A stretch of DNA of 64,000 nt, taken from positions 1 to 64,000 of the forward strand of contig JAFSFD010000002.1 in NCBI GenBank assembly GCA_017435365.1, written 5' to 3'. Each line of letters starts with the position of its first letter. Position 1 is the stretch's first letter. Below are positions 1-8,306 of the stretch, piece after piece. The DNA is from Akkermansia sp. Its GTDB lineage: Bacteria > Verrucomicrobiota > Verrucomicrobiia > Verrucomicrobiales > Akkermansiaceae. Below the pieces are notes generated by a model, which saw only the letters and a program-made list of their open reading frames with translations, was not told where the DNA came from and searched no databases. Made by a program: the position numbers and the translations under genes.

Positions 1-778
1 CGTGATGGGCACGCTGAGCCTGCTGCAGGCCGCCCGCCAACACTGGAACGGCAACTGGGAAGGCAAGCGCTTCTACCACATCTCCACCGATGAGGTATAC
101 GGCGCGCTGGAGCTGGACAAGCCTGAGGGTTCCGCCCCCTACGGCAGCGAATTCTTCCTGGAGACTACCAAGTACAACCCGCACAGCCCCTACAGCGCCT
201 CCAAGGCCGGCAGCGACCACTTTGTGCGCGCCTACCACGATACCTACGGCATGCCCACCCTGGTAACCAACTGTTCGAACAACTACGGTCCCTACCAGTT
301 CCCGGAGAAGCTTATTCCCCTCTTTATCAACAATATCCGCCACGGTAAGCCGCTGCCTGTCTACGGCAAAGGCGAGAACGTGCGCGACTGGCTCTATGTG
401 GTGGACCACGCCCGCGCCATCGACGTGATTTTCCACCAGGGCAAGACCGGCGACACCTACAACATCGGCGGTTTCAATGAGTGGAAGAACATCGACATCG
501 TGAAGGTGGTCATCAAGACCGTAGACCGCCTGCTGGGCAACCCTGAAGGCACCAGCGAAAAGCTCATCACCTATGTGACCGACCGCGCCGGCCACGACCT
601 GCGCTACGCCATCGACTCCACCAAGCTCAAGAACGAACTCGGCTGGGAGCCGAGCCTCCAGTTCGAGGAAGGCATCGAAAAGACCGTGCGTTGGTACCTC
701 GACAACCAGGAGTGGATGGATAACATTACCTCCGGTGCCTACGAGAAATACTACGAAGATATGTACAAAGGGCGATGA
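1..778 (+). CDS. rmlB: dTDP-glucose 4,6-dehydratase, C-terminal part (truncated by window edge)
   Basis: This is a short-chain dehydrogenase/reductase-fold enzyme that converts dTDP-glucose to dTDP-4-keto-6-deoxyglucose, the entry point for rhamnose and 3-amino-3,6-dideoxyhexoses. The visible 258 residues lack roughly the first 90, including the Rossmann glycine motif, so the gene starts left of the window and the GTG near base 2 is only an internal codon. STDEVYG (visible residues 28-34) carries the catalytic Thr/Asp/Glu and YSASK (64-68) the Tyr/Lys pair. VRDWLYVVDHARA and GHDLRYAID are typical of RmlB. It overlaps the next gene by ATGA and supplies the precursor expected by the FdtA and FdtB homologues downstream. 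Confidence 0.93.
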   Translation, partial: VMGTLSLLQAARQHWNGNWEGKRFYHISTDEVYGALELDKPEGSAPYGSEFFLETTKYNPHSPYSASKAGSDHFVRAYHDTYGMPTLVTNCSNNYGPYQFPEKLIPLFINNIRHGKPLPVYGKGENVRDWLYVVDHARAIDVIFHQGKTGDTYNIGGFNEWKNIDIVKVVIKTVDRLLGNPEGTSEKLITYVTDRAGHDLRYAIDSTKLKNELGWEPSLQFEEGIEKTVRWYLDNQEWMDNITSGAYEKYYEDMYKGR

Positions 779-1752
779 AATGCATTAAAAAAGCGAAGAA
801 GCTTTTCTGGAAAAAAATCAGCGAGCTGGTCAAGGCTCACGATTGGGATCGGAAAGCAGCAGCGAAAGGCTGGTTCACCCCCAGAGTCATAGTGCGCATG
901 GACGGTGGGCTGGCCTCCCAGATGAATTTCTTTGCGGTAGGCTATGCCGCGGCAAAGAAAGCCGGGCTTCCCCTATACCTGGATGTAACGTGGTTTGAGA
1001 AACATGGCAAAGACCTCCAAGGGAACAACAACAGAGGCTTCAACCTTTTCAATGCCTTCCCCGCCATTCGGAAGCAGTACGGCGACAAACTTGTCACACA
1101 GAAAGACATATCAACACTCTTCATGCGAGTGTTCAGCGACTCGTATGATGAACGAGGATATACTGATTACTGCCCGGAAGCTTTCACCGACCGTTCCATG
1201 TACCTGGATGGCTACTATGCAGATATTCGCTATATCGCCGACGTACAAAATAATTTACGCCAGCTCATGGAATTCGGGCAGGAACTGACTGACGAGGAGA
1301 AGGCTCTGCTGAACGCCATACGACAGGATGTCTCCTGCGCCCTTCATATTCGCCGGGGTGATTTCTGCGGCACGATTCACGAAGTCTGCACAGAGCAGTA
1401 TTATACCAACGCTATTGAGCACATGCAGAGGCTCCATCCGGATGTTGTTTTCTATGTATTCACCAATGATGAGACTTGGTCTGAGGCATTTCTGAAGCGG
1501 CTACCGGGAAGCGCCAAGTTCGTAATGCTTAAAAACCGGAAAGAGGGAACTCCTATTACCGATATGCAGCTTATGGCTGAATGCAAACATGCCATTATCT
1601 CTAACTCCGGGTTCTCCCATTTCCCGGCTTTCCTTACCTATAGCAAGCAGAAAAACGTCATTATGCCGGAAATATGGTTTAACGGAAAATTGCGGGAACA
1701 ATCCCGCGACCTTGCATACATGCCGGGGTGGATTCGCCTCCCCATCGAATAA
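775..1752 (+). CDS. GT11-family glycosyltransferase (alpha-1,2-fucosyltransferase-like)
   Basis: This 325-residue protein carries the GT11 signatures: a basic N-terminal MDGGLASQMNFFAVGYA motif (residues 42-58), the nucleotide-binding HIRRGDF motif (191-197) and SNSGFSHFPAFL near 274-285. The family transfers fucose from GDP-fucose in alpha-1,2 linkage, mainly to galactose, at the cytoplasmic side of glycan assembly. The start is set by an ATGA overlap with rmlB, which implies translational coupling. GDP-fucose synthesis genes are not in the window, so the sugar supply must come from elsewhere. The acceptor cannot be read from sequence. The GT11 assignment is firm; strict alpha-1,2-fucosyl specificity is inferred. 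Confidence 0.85.
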   Translation: MKCIKKAKKLFWKKISELVKAHDWDRKAAAKGWFTPRVIVRMDGGLASQMNFFAVGYAAAKKAGLPLYLDVTWFEKHGKDLQGNNNRGFNLFNAFPAIRKQYGDKLVTQKDISTLFMRVFSDSYDERGYTDYCPEAFTDRSMYLDGYYADIRYIADVQNNLRQLMEFGQELTDEEKALLNAIRQDVSCALHIRRGDFCGTIHEVCTEQYYTNAIEHMQRLHPDVVFYVFTNDETWSEAFLKRLPGSAKFVMLKNRKEGTPITDMQLMAECKHAIISNSGFSHFPAFLTYSKQKNVIMPEIWFNGKLREQSRDLAYMPGWIRLPIE

Positions 1753-1797
1753 TAGATTTATTTCCAACTCGCAGGCCATCGTAAAATCTAAAAATCA

Positions 1798-2823
1798 ATG
1801 ATTATGAAAGCTGACGGAATATCATTTTGCGTAATATTTTACAATCTTAAACCTTATGTTCAAGAAACGCTGGATTCCATACTTGCGCAGAACAATCTGA
1901 AAAACTATGAAGTGCTGCTTGGAGACGATGGGTCCAACGATGGCACGGTCGAACTTTTGCAAGAATATGTAAATCGCTTTCCATCCATTTTCCGACTGTT
2001 TCAGATGCCTCGCACATCCGGCGAATGTGATGGTCGCAAAAGAGCTAGTTCCAACAGACTCTGTCTGCTCAGAAATGCCAAATACAAATACGTCTACTTC
2101 CTGGATGGCGATGACTTTATGGTAAATGCGGATTTTGCCAGTGATGCCATAGCCTTTCTGGACGCACACCCAAATGTAGTCGGTCACGGCAGCGGTTATC
2201 AGGAATTCCTGAACGGCGAGCTGACAGAATTACATCCAGCCAAAAGGCAGTCCGGTTACATTACCCCGGATTCATATCTGCCGAGTTCATATATACATGC
2301 CTCTGCATTCGTGTGGCGGAATATACTAAATGAAGGTAAGATTAACCACATGGATAAACACGGGCTTTTCTCAGATGCCGGCATTGTGCTGGCGTACATG
2401 CAGGAAGGTCCCATCTACTTTGAGCGGAAAACCTCATTTGCCTATCGACAGATGGAGGCATCCATCTGGACATCCCACACAGACATTGAAAAAGCAGCTG
2501 ATGCGGCAACGCAGCTCCAACAGTGGTTGCACATGGCTCCCGAGTATTCTAAACTTCTTATTCTCCAAAGTCACCACTCAATCCGCACGTGCTTTAAAAG
2601 CAGAAAAAAGCTTCTCAATCTACTCTCGAAATCTATCTATAACAGGTGCTCCCGTACCATAGAAAAAAACAACGACAAGTTCATGTATAACCTCCTGAAC
2701 TGGCCCTCTATATCACTCAGCTCACAGTTATGGACTACTTTCAGATATCTGCAGTATGAAGCTATCTCGAAAATGGAGCAGTTCAGAATCAAAGCTTCTA
2801 CTAAAAAGAAGAAGATCAACTAA
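1798..2823 (+). CDS. Family 2 glycosyltransferase
   Basis: This is a GT-A fold glycosyltransferase of 341 residues. The N-terminus has the nucleotide-sugar binding segment with GDDGSNDGT (about residues 41-49), and FLDGDDF (about 101-107) is the metal-binding DxD region. The C-terminal third is lysine-rich with aromatic residues but shows no clear membrane span. It probably adds one sugar to a lipid-linked repeat unit of the surface glycan built by this cluster. Two start codons lie close together (1798 and 1804); neither has a convincing ribosome-binding site. The gene is AT-richer than rmlB upstream, which suggests that this part of the cluster was acquired separately. Donor and acceptor are unknown. 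Confidence 0.85.
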   Translation: MIMKADGISFCVIFYNLKPYVQETLDSILAQNNLKNYEVLLGDDGSNDGTVELLQEYVNRFPSIFRLFQMPRTSGECDGRKRASSNRLCLLRNAKYKYVYFLDGDDFMVNADFASDAIAFLDAHPNVVGHGSGYQEFLNGELTELHPAKRQSGYITPDSYLPSSYIHASAFVWRNILNEGKINHMDKHGLFSDAGIVLAYMQEGPIYFERKTSFAYRQMEASIWTSHTDIEKAADAATQLQQWLHMAPEYSKLLILQSHHSIRTCFKSRKKLLNLLSKSIYNRCSRTIEKNNDKFMYNLLNWPSISLSSQLWTTFRYLQYEAISKMEQFRIKASTKKKKIN

Positions 2824-2906
2824 AAAGCAAGTTCCTGGCTCGACAAACTTATCGTGAGTCGGATTGATACAATGCGCACAATAACCACTTTACCTTGCAA
2901 TCTGCC

Positions 2907-3314
2907 ATGATCTCCACTCATTCACCCTACCTTGCTGCATTACCCAAATTTCTGGATGCAAGGGGGAATTTGTCTTTCATAGAACAAGGCAGCCACATAC
3001 CGTTCGATATCGCACGAACCTATTGGATATATGATGTACCCGGTGGCGAAACTCGTGGCGGTCACGCGTTCCGGGAGAATGAGGAGTTTATTGTCGCGCT
3101 CTCCGGCAGTTTTGATGTAGTACTCATCAATCCAGCTGGTGAAAAGAAAGTCTGGCATCTGAACAGATCCTACTTCGGGCTCTATGTGCCCAGCGGTTGG
3201 TGGCGGGAAATGGAAAACTTCTCTACCAATTCACTCGCACTGGTACTGGCATCTCGCCCGTATGACGAAAGAGATTATATACGCGATTTCAATCTATTCA
3301 GGAATCTCAAATGA
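2907..3314 (+). CDS. FdtA/WxcM-like cupin, putative dTDP-sugar 3,4-ketoisomerase (divergent copy)
   Basis: This small cupin of about 135 residues belongs to the FdtA/QdtA (WxcM-like) family, which isomerises dTDP-4-keto-6-deoxyglucose to the 3-keto sugar. Matching segments include RTYWIYDVPGGETRGGHAF, a cupin core and the C-terminal YDERDYIRDFNLF. The ATG at 2907 is preferred over a TTG at 2895, which would only add MQSA. In most members the first cupin motif reads GGHAHK; here it reads GGHAFR, so the second histidine is missing. The next gene is a paralogue with the normal motif and overlaps this one by ATGA. This copy may have altered activity, serve as a partner subunit, or be inactive. 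Confidence 0.82.
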   Translation: MISTHSPYLAALPKFLDARGNLSFIEQGSHIPFDIARTYWIYDVPGGETRGGHAFRENEEFIVALSGSFDVVLINPAGEKKVWHLNRSYFGLYVPSGWWREMENFSTNSLALVLASRPYDERDYIRDFNLFRNLK

Positions 3315-3730
3315 TGAAGAACAGTACAGTCTACGATTGCTCCATTATCGAGCTCGATAAACACCACCATGCAAAAGGAAACATCACTGTAGTGGAAAAT
3401 GGTGTTTCTGTTCCATTCTGCACGAAACGCGTCTACTATCTTTACGATGTCCCCGGGGGGGAAAGTCGCGGCGGCCACGCTCACAAGGATCTCTACCAGC
3501 TCATCGTTGCCGCCAGCGGCAGCTTCAGTGTCACGCTGGATGATGGCAAGGTGAAACGTACCTTCATGCTGAACCGTCCCTACCAGGCTCTCATGGTGGT
3601 GCCGGGAATCTGGCGTACGCTGGACGACTTCTCCTCCGGCTCGGTCTGCCTCGTCCTTGCCTCCGAAAAATACAGTGAGGACGACTATATAAGAAACTAC
3701 AATGATTTTATAACATTTAAAACTATATAA
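3311..3730 (+). CDS. fdtA: FdtA/QdtA-like dTDP-4-keto-6-deoxyglucose 3,4-ketoisomerase
   Basis: This 139-residue cupin is the canonical member of the tandem pair. It has YYLYDVPGGESRGGHAHK, with both histidines of the active-site GGHAH motif, then the beta-strand pattern ending in SEDDYIRNYNDF. The family moves the keto group of dTDP-4-keto-6-deoxyhexose from C4 to C3, with product stereochemistry (glucose or galactose type) depending on the enzyme. The product would be the substrate of the DegT aminotransferase at 7197-8303. The start overlaps the previous stop (ATGATGA), so the two ketoisomerase genes are probably translated together. FdtA and QdtA specificities cannot be separated by eye. 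Confidence 0.87.
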   Translation: MMKNSTVYDCSIIELDKHHHAKGNITVVENGVSVPFCTKRVYYLYDVPGGESRGGHAHKDLYQLIVAASGSFSVTLDDGKVKRTFMLNRPYQALMVVPGIWRTLDDFSSGSVCLVLASEKYSEDDYIRNYNDFITFKTI

Positions 3731-3772
3731 ACAAGCTTCTTCTTTTATCCAGAAACTCAATACTACAAGACT

Positions 3773-4741
3773 ATGTCGCAACAATCGAAATCACTAATTA
3801 TAGAAATTATAAAGCTCTTCGACCCTCTTCGTTCGGTTAAGAGAAAAATTCGCAAAATGAATAACAGAGTAGCACTTTTAGAGAATGACGTTGCTCTCTG
3901 CTTGCCCGAAAACAAATACCCCGATTATTTAAAACGCTGGTTTTATAAAACCACGGGCGAATATCTGAATCTTGAGCGTCCCTTAACTTACAATGAAAAA
4001 ATTCAGTATTTAAAATTGTACGAAAAATCTCCGCTTAAAACGCAAATGGCGGATAAGTATGAAGTACGAAGCTACATAGAAGAAAAAATAGGAAAAGGAT
4101 ATCTTATCCCTCTCATCGGTGTTTATGACAGCTTTGATGATATTGATTTTGATACCCTTCCGAATCAATTTGCACTGAAATGCAACCACGGATCAGGATA
4201 TAATATCATCTGTAAAGACAAGGCACAATTCGATAAACAAGCTGCAAGAAAGCAAGTAAACGAATGGATGAGCACAAACTATGCATTCCTGTACGGTTTG
4301 GAGTTGCAATATGCTGATGTGAAACCTAAAATTGTCATTGAAGAGTTTATCAGCAATAGGAATGGTGAAGATTTAATCGACTACAAGTTCTGGTGTTTCG
4401 GAGGAAAGGCTCATTTTGTGCAGTGTTCTTCAAGAAACCAGAAGAGGGTGGAAATGATATTCTACGATAGAGAATGGAACAGACAAGACTTCTACTATGT
4501 CAACCAAATTCCATATGACTTTCCCAAACCCGACAATCTGGACGAAATGATAGAATTGGCGGAGCGTTTATCCAAAGGATTCCCACATATTCGTGTGGAT
4601 TTGTACAGAATGGACGATGGTCACATTTATTTCGGTGAGTTTACGTTTACCTCCCGTTCTGGCATCTGCCCTTGGAAACCAGCCTATGCTAATCGCATGA
4701 TGGGCGATCTCATTAAGCTTGAAAGAAACGACGGAATTTAA
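3773..4741 (+). CDS. TupA-like ATP-grasp family protein
   Basis: This 322-residue protein resembles the TupA-like ATP-grasp family found in capsule and O-antigen loci. Landmarks are RPLTYNEKIQYLKLYEKSPL (about residues 64-83), PNQFALKCNHGSGYN (about 130-144), the ATP-grasp core EEFISNRNGEDLIDYKFWCF (about 187-206) and the C-terminal HIRVDLYRMDDGHIYFGEFT segment. ATP-grasp enzymes usually form amide bonds through an acyl phosphate. In TupA this is thought to add glutamate to a glucuronic-acid polymer, but many homologues have no proven reaction. The gene is strongly AT-rich compared with flanking housekeeping genes. Its presence beside a racemase and a FemAB-like gene fits amino-acid decoration of a glycan. 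Confidence 0.78.
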   Translation: MSQQSKSLIIEIIKLFDPLRSVKRKIRKMNNRVALLENDVALCLPENKYPDYLKRWFYKTTGEYLNLERPLTYNEKIQYLKLYEKSPLKTQMADKYEVRSYIEEKIGKGYLIPLIGVYDSFDDIDFDTLPNQFALKCNHGSGYNIICKDKAQFDKQAARKQVNEWMSTNYAFLYGLELQYADVKPKIVIEEFISNRNGEDLIDYKFWCFGGKAHFVQCSSRNQKRVEMIFYDREWNRQDFYYVNQIPYDFPKPDNLDEMIELAERLSKGFPHIRVDLYRMDDGHIYFGEFTFTSRSGICPWKPAYANRMMGDLIKLERNDGI

Positions 4742-5056
4742 GAAATGCGTATTTAAAAGTTTAATGACACATTTCTTAAGCGAAAATCGATTTTTTACCA
4801 TTCTCACACCCTTAGTGTGAGAATGGTTGTTAAGCTTACCAAAACAATGGAAGTCGGTAATAGCAAATGCACATTGTATAAAAACAACGTGTAGCCACAC
4901 TGAAAATCAGCACTCGTAACAGACGATAAAAAATCATATACCTGCCTGAGCTGATATGTTTAGTTGCATCATAAGCCCCTGTTTACAGATACCCTTCTCG
5001 CGTTTTCCTCTGCAGACAACCCTTGGTACCTACATGAAGAAATCTTAGTTATAAGC
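4742..5056. other. 315-bp intergenic stretch with a perfect hairpin
   Basis: No open reading frame with coding character is present between the ATP-grasp gene and alr. The only clear structure is a perfect 12-bp stem with a 5-base loop: CCATTCTCACAC at 4798-4809 pairs with GTGTGAGAATGG at 4815-4826. A run of six T precedes the hairpin (4791-4796) and none follows, so it is not a standard intrinsic terminator on either strand. The rest is AT-rich and may contain a promoter for the alr-FemAB pair, but no convincing -35/-10 pair was recognised. Confidence 0.6.
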
Positions 5057-6205
5057 ATGAACTCCTCATACATAAAAAGTATATCCCGAGCTTGGATTGA
5101 GGTTGATTTAGATGCAATTATTCACAACATGTATCTTGTTCGCCGAGTTCAGCAAGGAACAGCCATCATGCCGATTGTAAAAGCAGAGGCGTACGGTCAT
5201 GGCTTAGTTGCAATAAGCAAATTACTTGATAGAGAAGACATCGCCTTTCTCGGCGTTGCAAATGTGCTCGAAGCAAAAAAAATCCATGATGCCGGAGTAT
5301 TGACAAAACCTTTCATTCTTGGAGCAACCTTTCCAGGCGAACGTGAGGAAATTGTAAAAAACGATTGGAGATGCATTATCTCCACATTGGAAGACCTGTC
5401 TGATTTTGAGCAAATTTCGAAAAAATACGGCAAAATATTTAACGTACATTTAGCTGTCGACACAGGAATGGGAAGAGAAGGTTTTGCACCTCATGGACTT
5501 GGTAACGTTTTAAATAAATTGAATCATTCAACCAACATCAAACTAGAGGGCATAATGACACATTGTCCCGCAGCTGATGTGGACATACAGTATACCGAAA
5601 ACGAAATACGACTCTTTGAAAAATGCGTAAAACTTGTTGAATGCCATCACACGTTAAAATACAAATCCATAGCATCCTCAGCATGTGCTCTCGGATATAA
5701 ACTTCAATGTTCGAATCTAGTCAGACTGGGTCTGCTGACATACGGTATTCCACCTATTGATTCCGATTTGTGCAACGAATTGAGACCAACATTGTTTTTT
5801 TTCGCGAGAGTGCTAACAGTCCGAGAATTACAAGCCGGCTCAACCATATCATACGGCTGCACCTATAAAGTCTCCAAAAACATGCGGGTAGCAACCTTGG
5901 GAGTTGGCTATGCTTGTGGATGGAGCCGACATTTATCCCAAAGTCCGGCAAAGGTGTATATAAATGGCCATTATTGTTCTCTTCTAGGAAGAGTTACTAT
6001 GGATCAGATTGTGGTGGACGTGACTCATTTACCTTGCGTGAAATCCGGTGACATAGCGGAGCTCATAGGGAAGCATATCACCGTTAATCAACTAGCAGAA
6101 TGGGCAGGAACAATAGGTTGTGAAATTTATGCACGCCTTGGTTCCAGAGTACCCAGAATCTACAAATCCAATACCCCTCAAGTGATCAACACAAGGAGCG
6201 TTTGA
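5057..6205 (+). CDS. alr: Alanine racemase (PLP-dependent), glycan-cluster copy
   Basis: This is a fold-type III PLP enzyme of about 382 residues that interconverts L- and D-alanine. The N-terminal TIM barrel begins RAWIEVDLDAI and carries VKAEAYGHG, with the PLP lysine at residue 42. The C-terminal domain supplies the second catalytic base, Tyr266, in ISYGCTY, and the end has SRVPRIY. Both catalytic residues sit close to the textbook positions (Lys39/Tyr265), so the enzyme is probably active. An upstream in-frame start exists at 4964, but homology begins after the ATG at 5057. Its place inside a sugar-nucleotide cluster, next to a FemAB/GNAT-like gene, suggests a special role in providing a D-amino acid. 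Racemisation of another amino acid is possible. Confidence 0.9.
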   Translation: MNSSYIKSISRAWIEVDLDAIIHNMYLVRRVQQGTAIMPIVKAEAYGHGLVAISKLLDREDIAFLGVANVLEAKKIHDAGVLTKPFILGATFPGEREEIVKNDWRCIISTLEDLSDFEQISKKYGKIFNVHLAVDTGMGREGFAPHGLGNVLNKLNHSTNIKLEGIMTHCPAADVDIQYTENEIRLFEKCVKLVECHHTLKYKSIASSACALGYKLQCSNLVRLGLLTYGIPPIDSDLCNELRPTLFFFARVLTVRELQAGSTISYGCTYKVSKNMRVATLGVGYACGWSRHLSQSPAKVYINGHYCSLLGRVTMDQIVVDVTHLPCVKSGDIAELIGKHITVNQLAEWAGTIGCEIYARLGSRVPRIYKSNTPQVINTRSV

Positions 6206-6244
6206 TGTTGGTTGCCTCATCCAAAGCACTTTACAAATAGCGTT

Positions 6245-7186
6245 ATGATAGTAGTTACCCCGTACGAGCAGAAAAAACAAGAAGAATGGGATGCTTTCAT
6301 TGAAGTCTCACGAGCGCCGATGTTTATGTTTAATCGAGGCTTTATGGAATATCACGACGACCGTTTCAGTGATGCATCCGTAATGGCGTATGATGACGAT
6401 AAACTCGTGGCGGTGATGCCGGCAAGCCGCCATGGAGATGAAATTCGTTCTCATGGCGGACTCACATACGGCGGCATAATTGCCGGAGAGAAGATGAAAC
6501 AGCAGACCATGCTGGAATGTTTCTCTGCCATTCTGGATTATTACAAAGAACAGGGAGTATCCACCCTTGTGTATAAGTCTGTCCCTTACATATACCACAC
6601 ATACCCGAGTCAGGAAGACTTATATGCATTATTTATCAGCAATGCCCAGATGCTCAAAGCAGAACCGTCCAGCACCCTGCTTCTTAGGGCCCCCTTCAAG
6701 ATGCCTAAAGGAAGAAAGGCCCAAATTTCACGAGCAAAACGGGAGGGGGTTGTAATCAGCGAGTCGGAGGATTTCGATTCATTCATTGCCCTGGAGAATG
6801 AAGTCCTCGCGCAGCATCACAATGTTCAAGCTGTGCACAATGCTGAGGAGTTGCAACTTCTTCACAGCAGATTTCCGAATAATATCCGCTGTTTTATGGC
6901 AAAGAACAGCGAAGGGAGACTGATAGCAGGAGCCCTTCTGTTTATCTACCCGCAAGTAATACACACTCAATATCTTGCCAGCAATGATGAAGGGCGCTGC
7001 ATTGGCGCTCTCGACTTAGTTATTTCAGAAATAATGCAAAAATATAAAGAAACCCACACCTACCTTGATTTCGGAATTTCAACTGAGGAGATGGGGCGAG
7101 TACTGAACAATGGACTTATTTCTCAGAAGGAAAGCTTTGGAGCCCGAACTTCGATATACCACACGTGGAAAATTAACATTTTATAA
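6245..7186 (+). CDS. FemAB/GNAT-like aminoacyl or acyl transferase
   Basis: This protein of about 313 residues looks like the GNAT-related FemAB/BioF2 group. The central segment APFKMPKGRKAQISRAKREG is the typical lead into the C-terminal GNAT half, which contains CFMAKNSEGRLIAGALLF and ends with THTYLDFGISTEEMGRVLNNGLISQKESFGA, as in such proteins from polysaccharide loci. FemAB-type enzymes add amino acids to peptidoglycan precursors, while relatives acylate amino sugars. The ATG at 6245 is preferred over a TTG at 6212. The gene lies about 40 bp after alr and 10 bp before the aminotransferase gene. A role in N-acylating the 3-amino sugar made by this cluster is an inference from context only. 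Confidence 0.72.
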   Translation: MIVVTPYEQKKQEEWDAFIEVSRAPMFMFNRGFMEYHDDRFSDASVMAYDDDKLVAVMPASRHGDEIRSHGGLTYGGIIAGEKMKQQTMLECFSAILDYYKEQGVSTLVYKSVPYIYHTYPSQEDLYALFISNAQMLKAEPSSTLLLRAPFKMPKGRKAQISRAKREGVVISESEDFDSFIALENEVLAQHHNVQAVHNAEELQLLHSRFPNNIRCFMAKNSEGRLIAGALLFIYPQVIHTQYLASNDEGRCIGALDLVISEIMQKYKETHTYLDFGISTEEMGRVLNNGLISQKESFGARTSIYHTWKINIL

Positions 7187-7196
7187 ATAATAATCT

Positions 7197-8303
7197 ATGA
7201 ATATTCCCTTTCTCTCACTCAAAGATGTAACCGCCTCTCACGGCGAAGAAATTCAGGCTGCAGTTCGCCGAGTTGTCGAAAGCGGCTGGTACCTGCAAGG
7301 CGAAGAAAACGCACGCTTTGAAAAGAACTATGCCGCCTACATCGGTAGCGACCACTGCATCGGCTGTGCCAACGGACTGGATGCGCTCATCTGGATATTC
7401 CGCGCCTATCTGGAGCTGGGTATTATGCAGCCGGGCGATGAGGTGATTGTGCCGGCCAACACCTATATAGCCTCCGTCCTGGCCATCACGGAAAACGGGC
7501 TCACCCCGGTACTGGTTGAGCCGGATATCAACACCTACCAGCTGGATGGCAGCAAGGTGGAAGCTGCCATCACAGAGCGCACCAGGGCCATCATGATTGT
7601 ACACCTCTACGGTCAGTGCGCCTACACAGACCAGATTGGCGAGCTCTGCAGCAAGTACAACCTGAAACTGGTGGAAGATAATGCCCAGGCGCATGGCTGC
7701 CGCTTCAGGGGCGGTCCCCGCACTGGCAGCATCGGCCATGCGGCAGGTCACAGTTTTTATCCAGGCAAAAACCTGGGAGCACTGGGTGATGGCGGCGCCG
7801 TGACTACCAGTGATGCGGAGCTGGCCGGGTGCATTCGGGCGTTAGCAAATTACGGTTCCACGCGCAAGTATGTGTTCAAGTACACCGGCCGCAACAGTCG
7901 TCTGGATGAAATTCAGGCAGCAGTGCTGGATGTGAAGCTCAAATACCTGGATGAGGATACAGAAAAACGGCGTGCCGTGGCCCGCTTCTATGTGGAGAAT
8001 ATCAAAAATCCTGCCATCATCCTGCCCCAGGTACCGGATTGGCAGGCACACGTGTTCCACCTCTTCCCCATCCGCTGTGCCCGGCGCGATGAGCTGCAGC
8101 AGTACCTGGCAGCCAATGGGGTGCAGACCGTCATCCACTACCCGATTCCCCCGCACAAGCAGGAATGCTACAAGGAATGGAATGACCGGAGTTACCCCAT
8201 TACTGAAAAAATTCACAACGAAGAGCTTTCTCTACCCATCAGCCCGGTAATGACGGATGAAGAAATGCAAATGGTCGTGCGCACTATCAATCTCTTTGCT
8301 TAA
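7197..8303 (+). CDS. fdtB: DegT/DnrJ/EryC1-family aminotransferase (FdtB/QdtB-like)
   Basis: This 368-residue fold-type I PLP enzyme has all sugar-aminotransferase landmarks: [10 protein letters not shown] at the N-terminus, [35 protein letters not shown] and [16 protein letters not shown] with the Schiff-base lysine at residue 191. The family transaminates keto sugars of nucleotide-linked hexoses, usually from glutamate. The FdtA homologues upstream point to a 3-keto-6-deoxyhexose, giving dTDP-3-amino-3,6-dideoxyhexose. The next gene starts 3 bp after the stop. No canonical acetyltransferase for the 3-amino group (FdtC/QdtC hexapeptide type) is seen; the FemAB/GNAT-like gene immediately upstream could replace it. 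Confidence 0.9.
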   Translation: MNIPFLSLKDVTASHGEEIQAAVRRVVESGWYLQGEENARFEKNYAAYIGSDHCIGCANGLDALIWIFRAYLELGIMQPGDEVIVPANTYIASVLAITENGLTPVLVEPDINTYQLDGSKVEAAITERTRAIMIVHLYGQCAYTDQIGELCSKYNLKLVEDNAQAHGCRFRGGPRTGSIGHAAGHSFYPGKNLGALGDGGAVTTSDAELAGCIRALANYGSTRKYVFKYTGRNSRLDEIQAAVLDVKLKYLDEDTEKRRAVARFYVENIKNPAIILPQVPDWQAHVFHLFPIRCARRDELQQYLAANGVQTVIHYPIPPHKQECYKEWNDRSYPITEKIHNEELSLPISPVMTDEEMQMVVRTINLFA

Positions 8304-8306
8304 CCT

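Noticed and set aside
4964-5056. Earlier start for alanine racemase
   Set aside because: The extra 31 residues lack family similarity; the normal N-terminus begins shortly after 5057.
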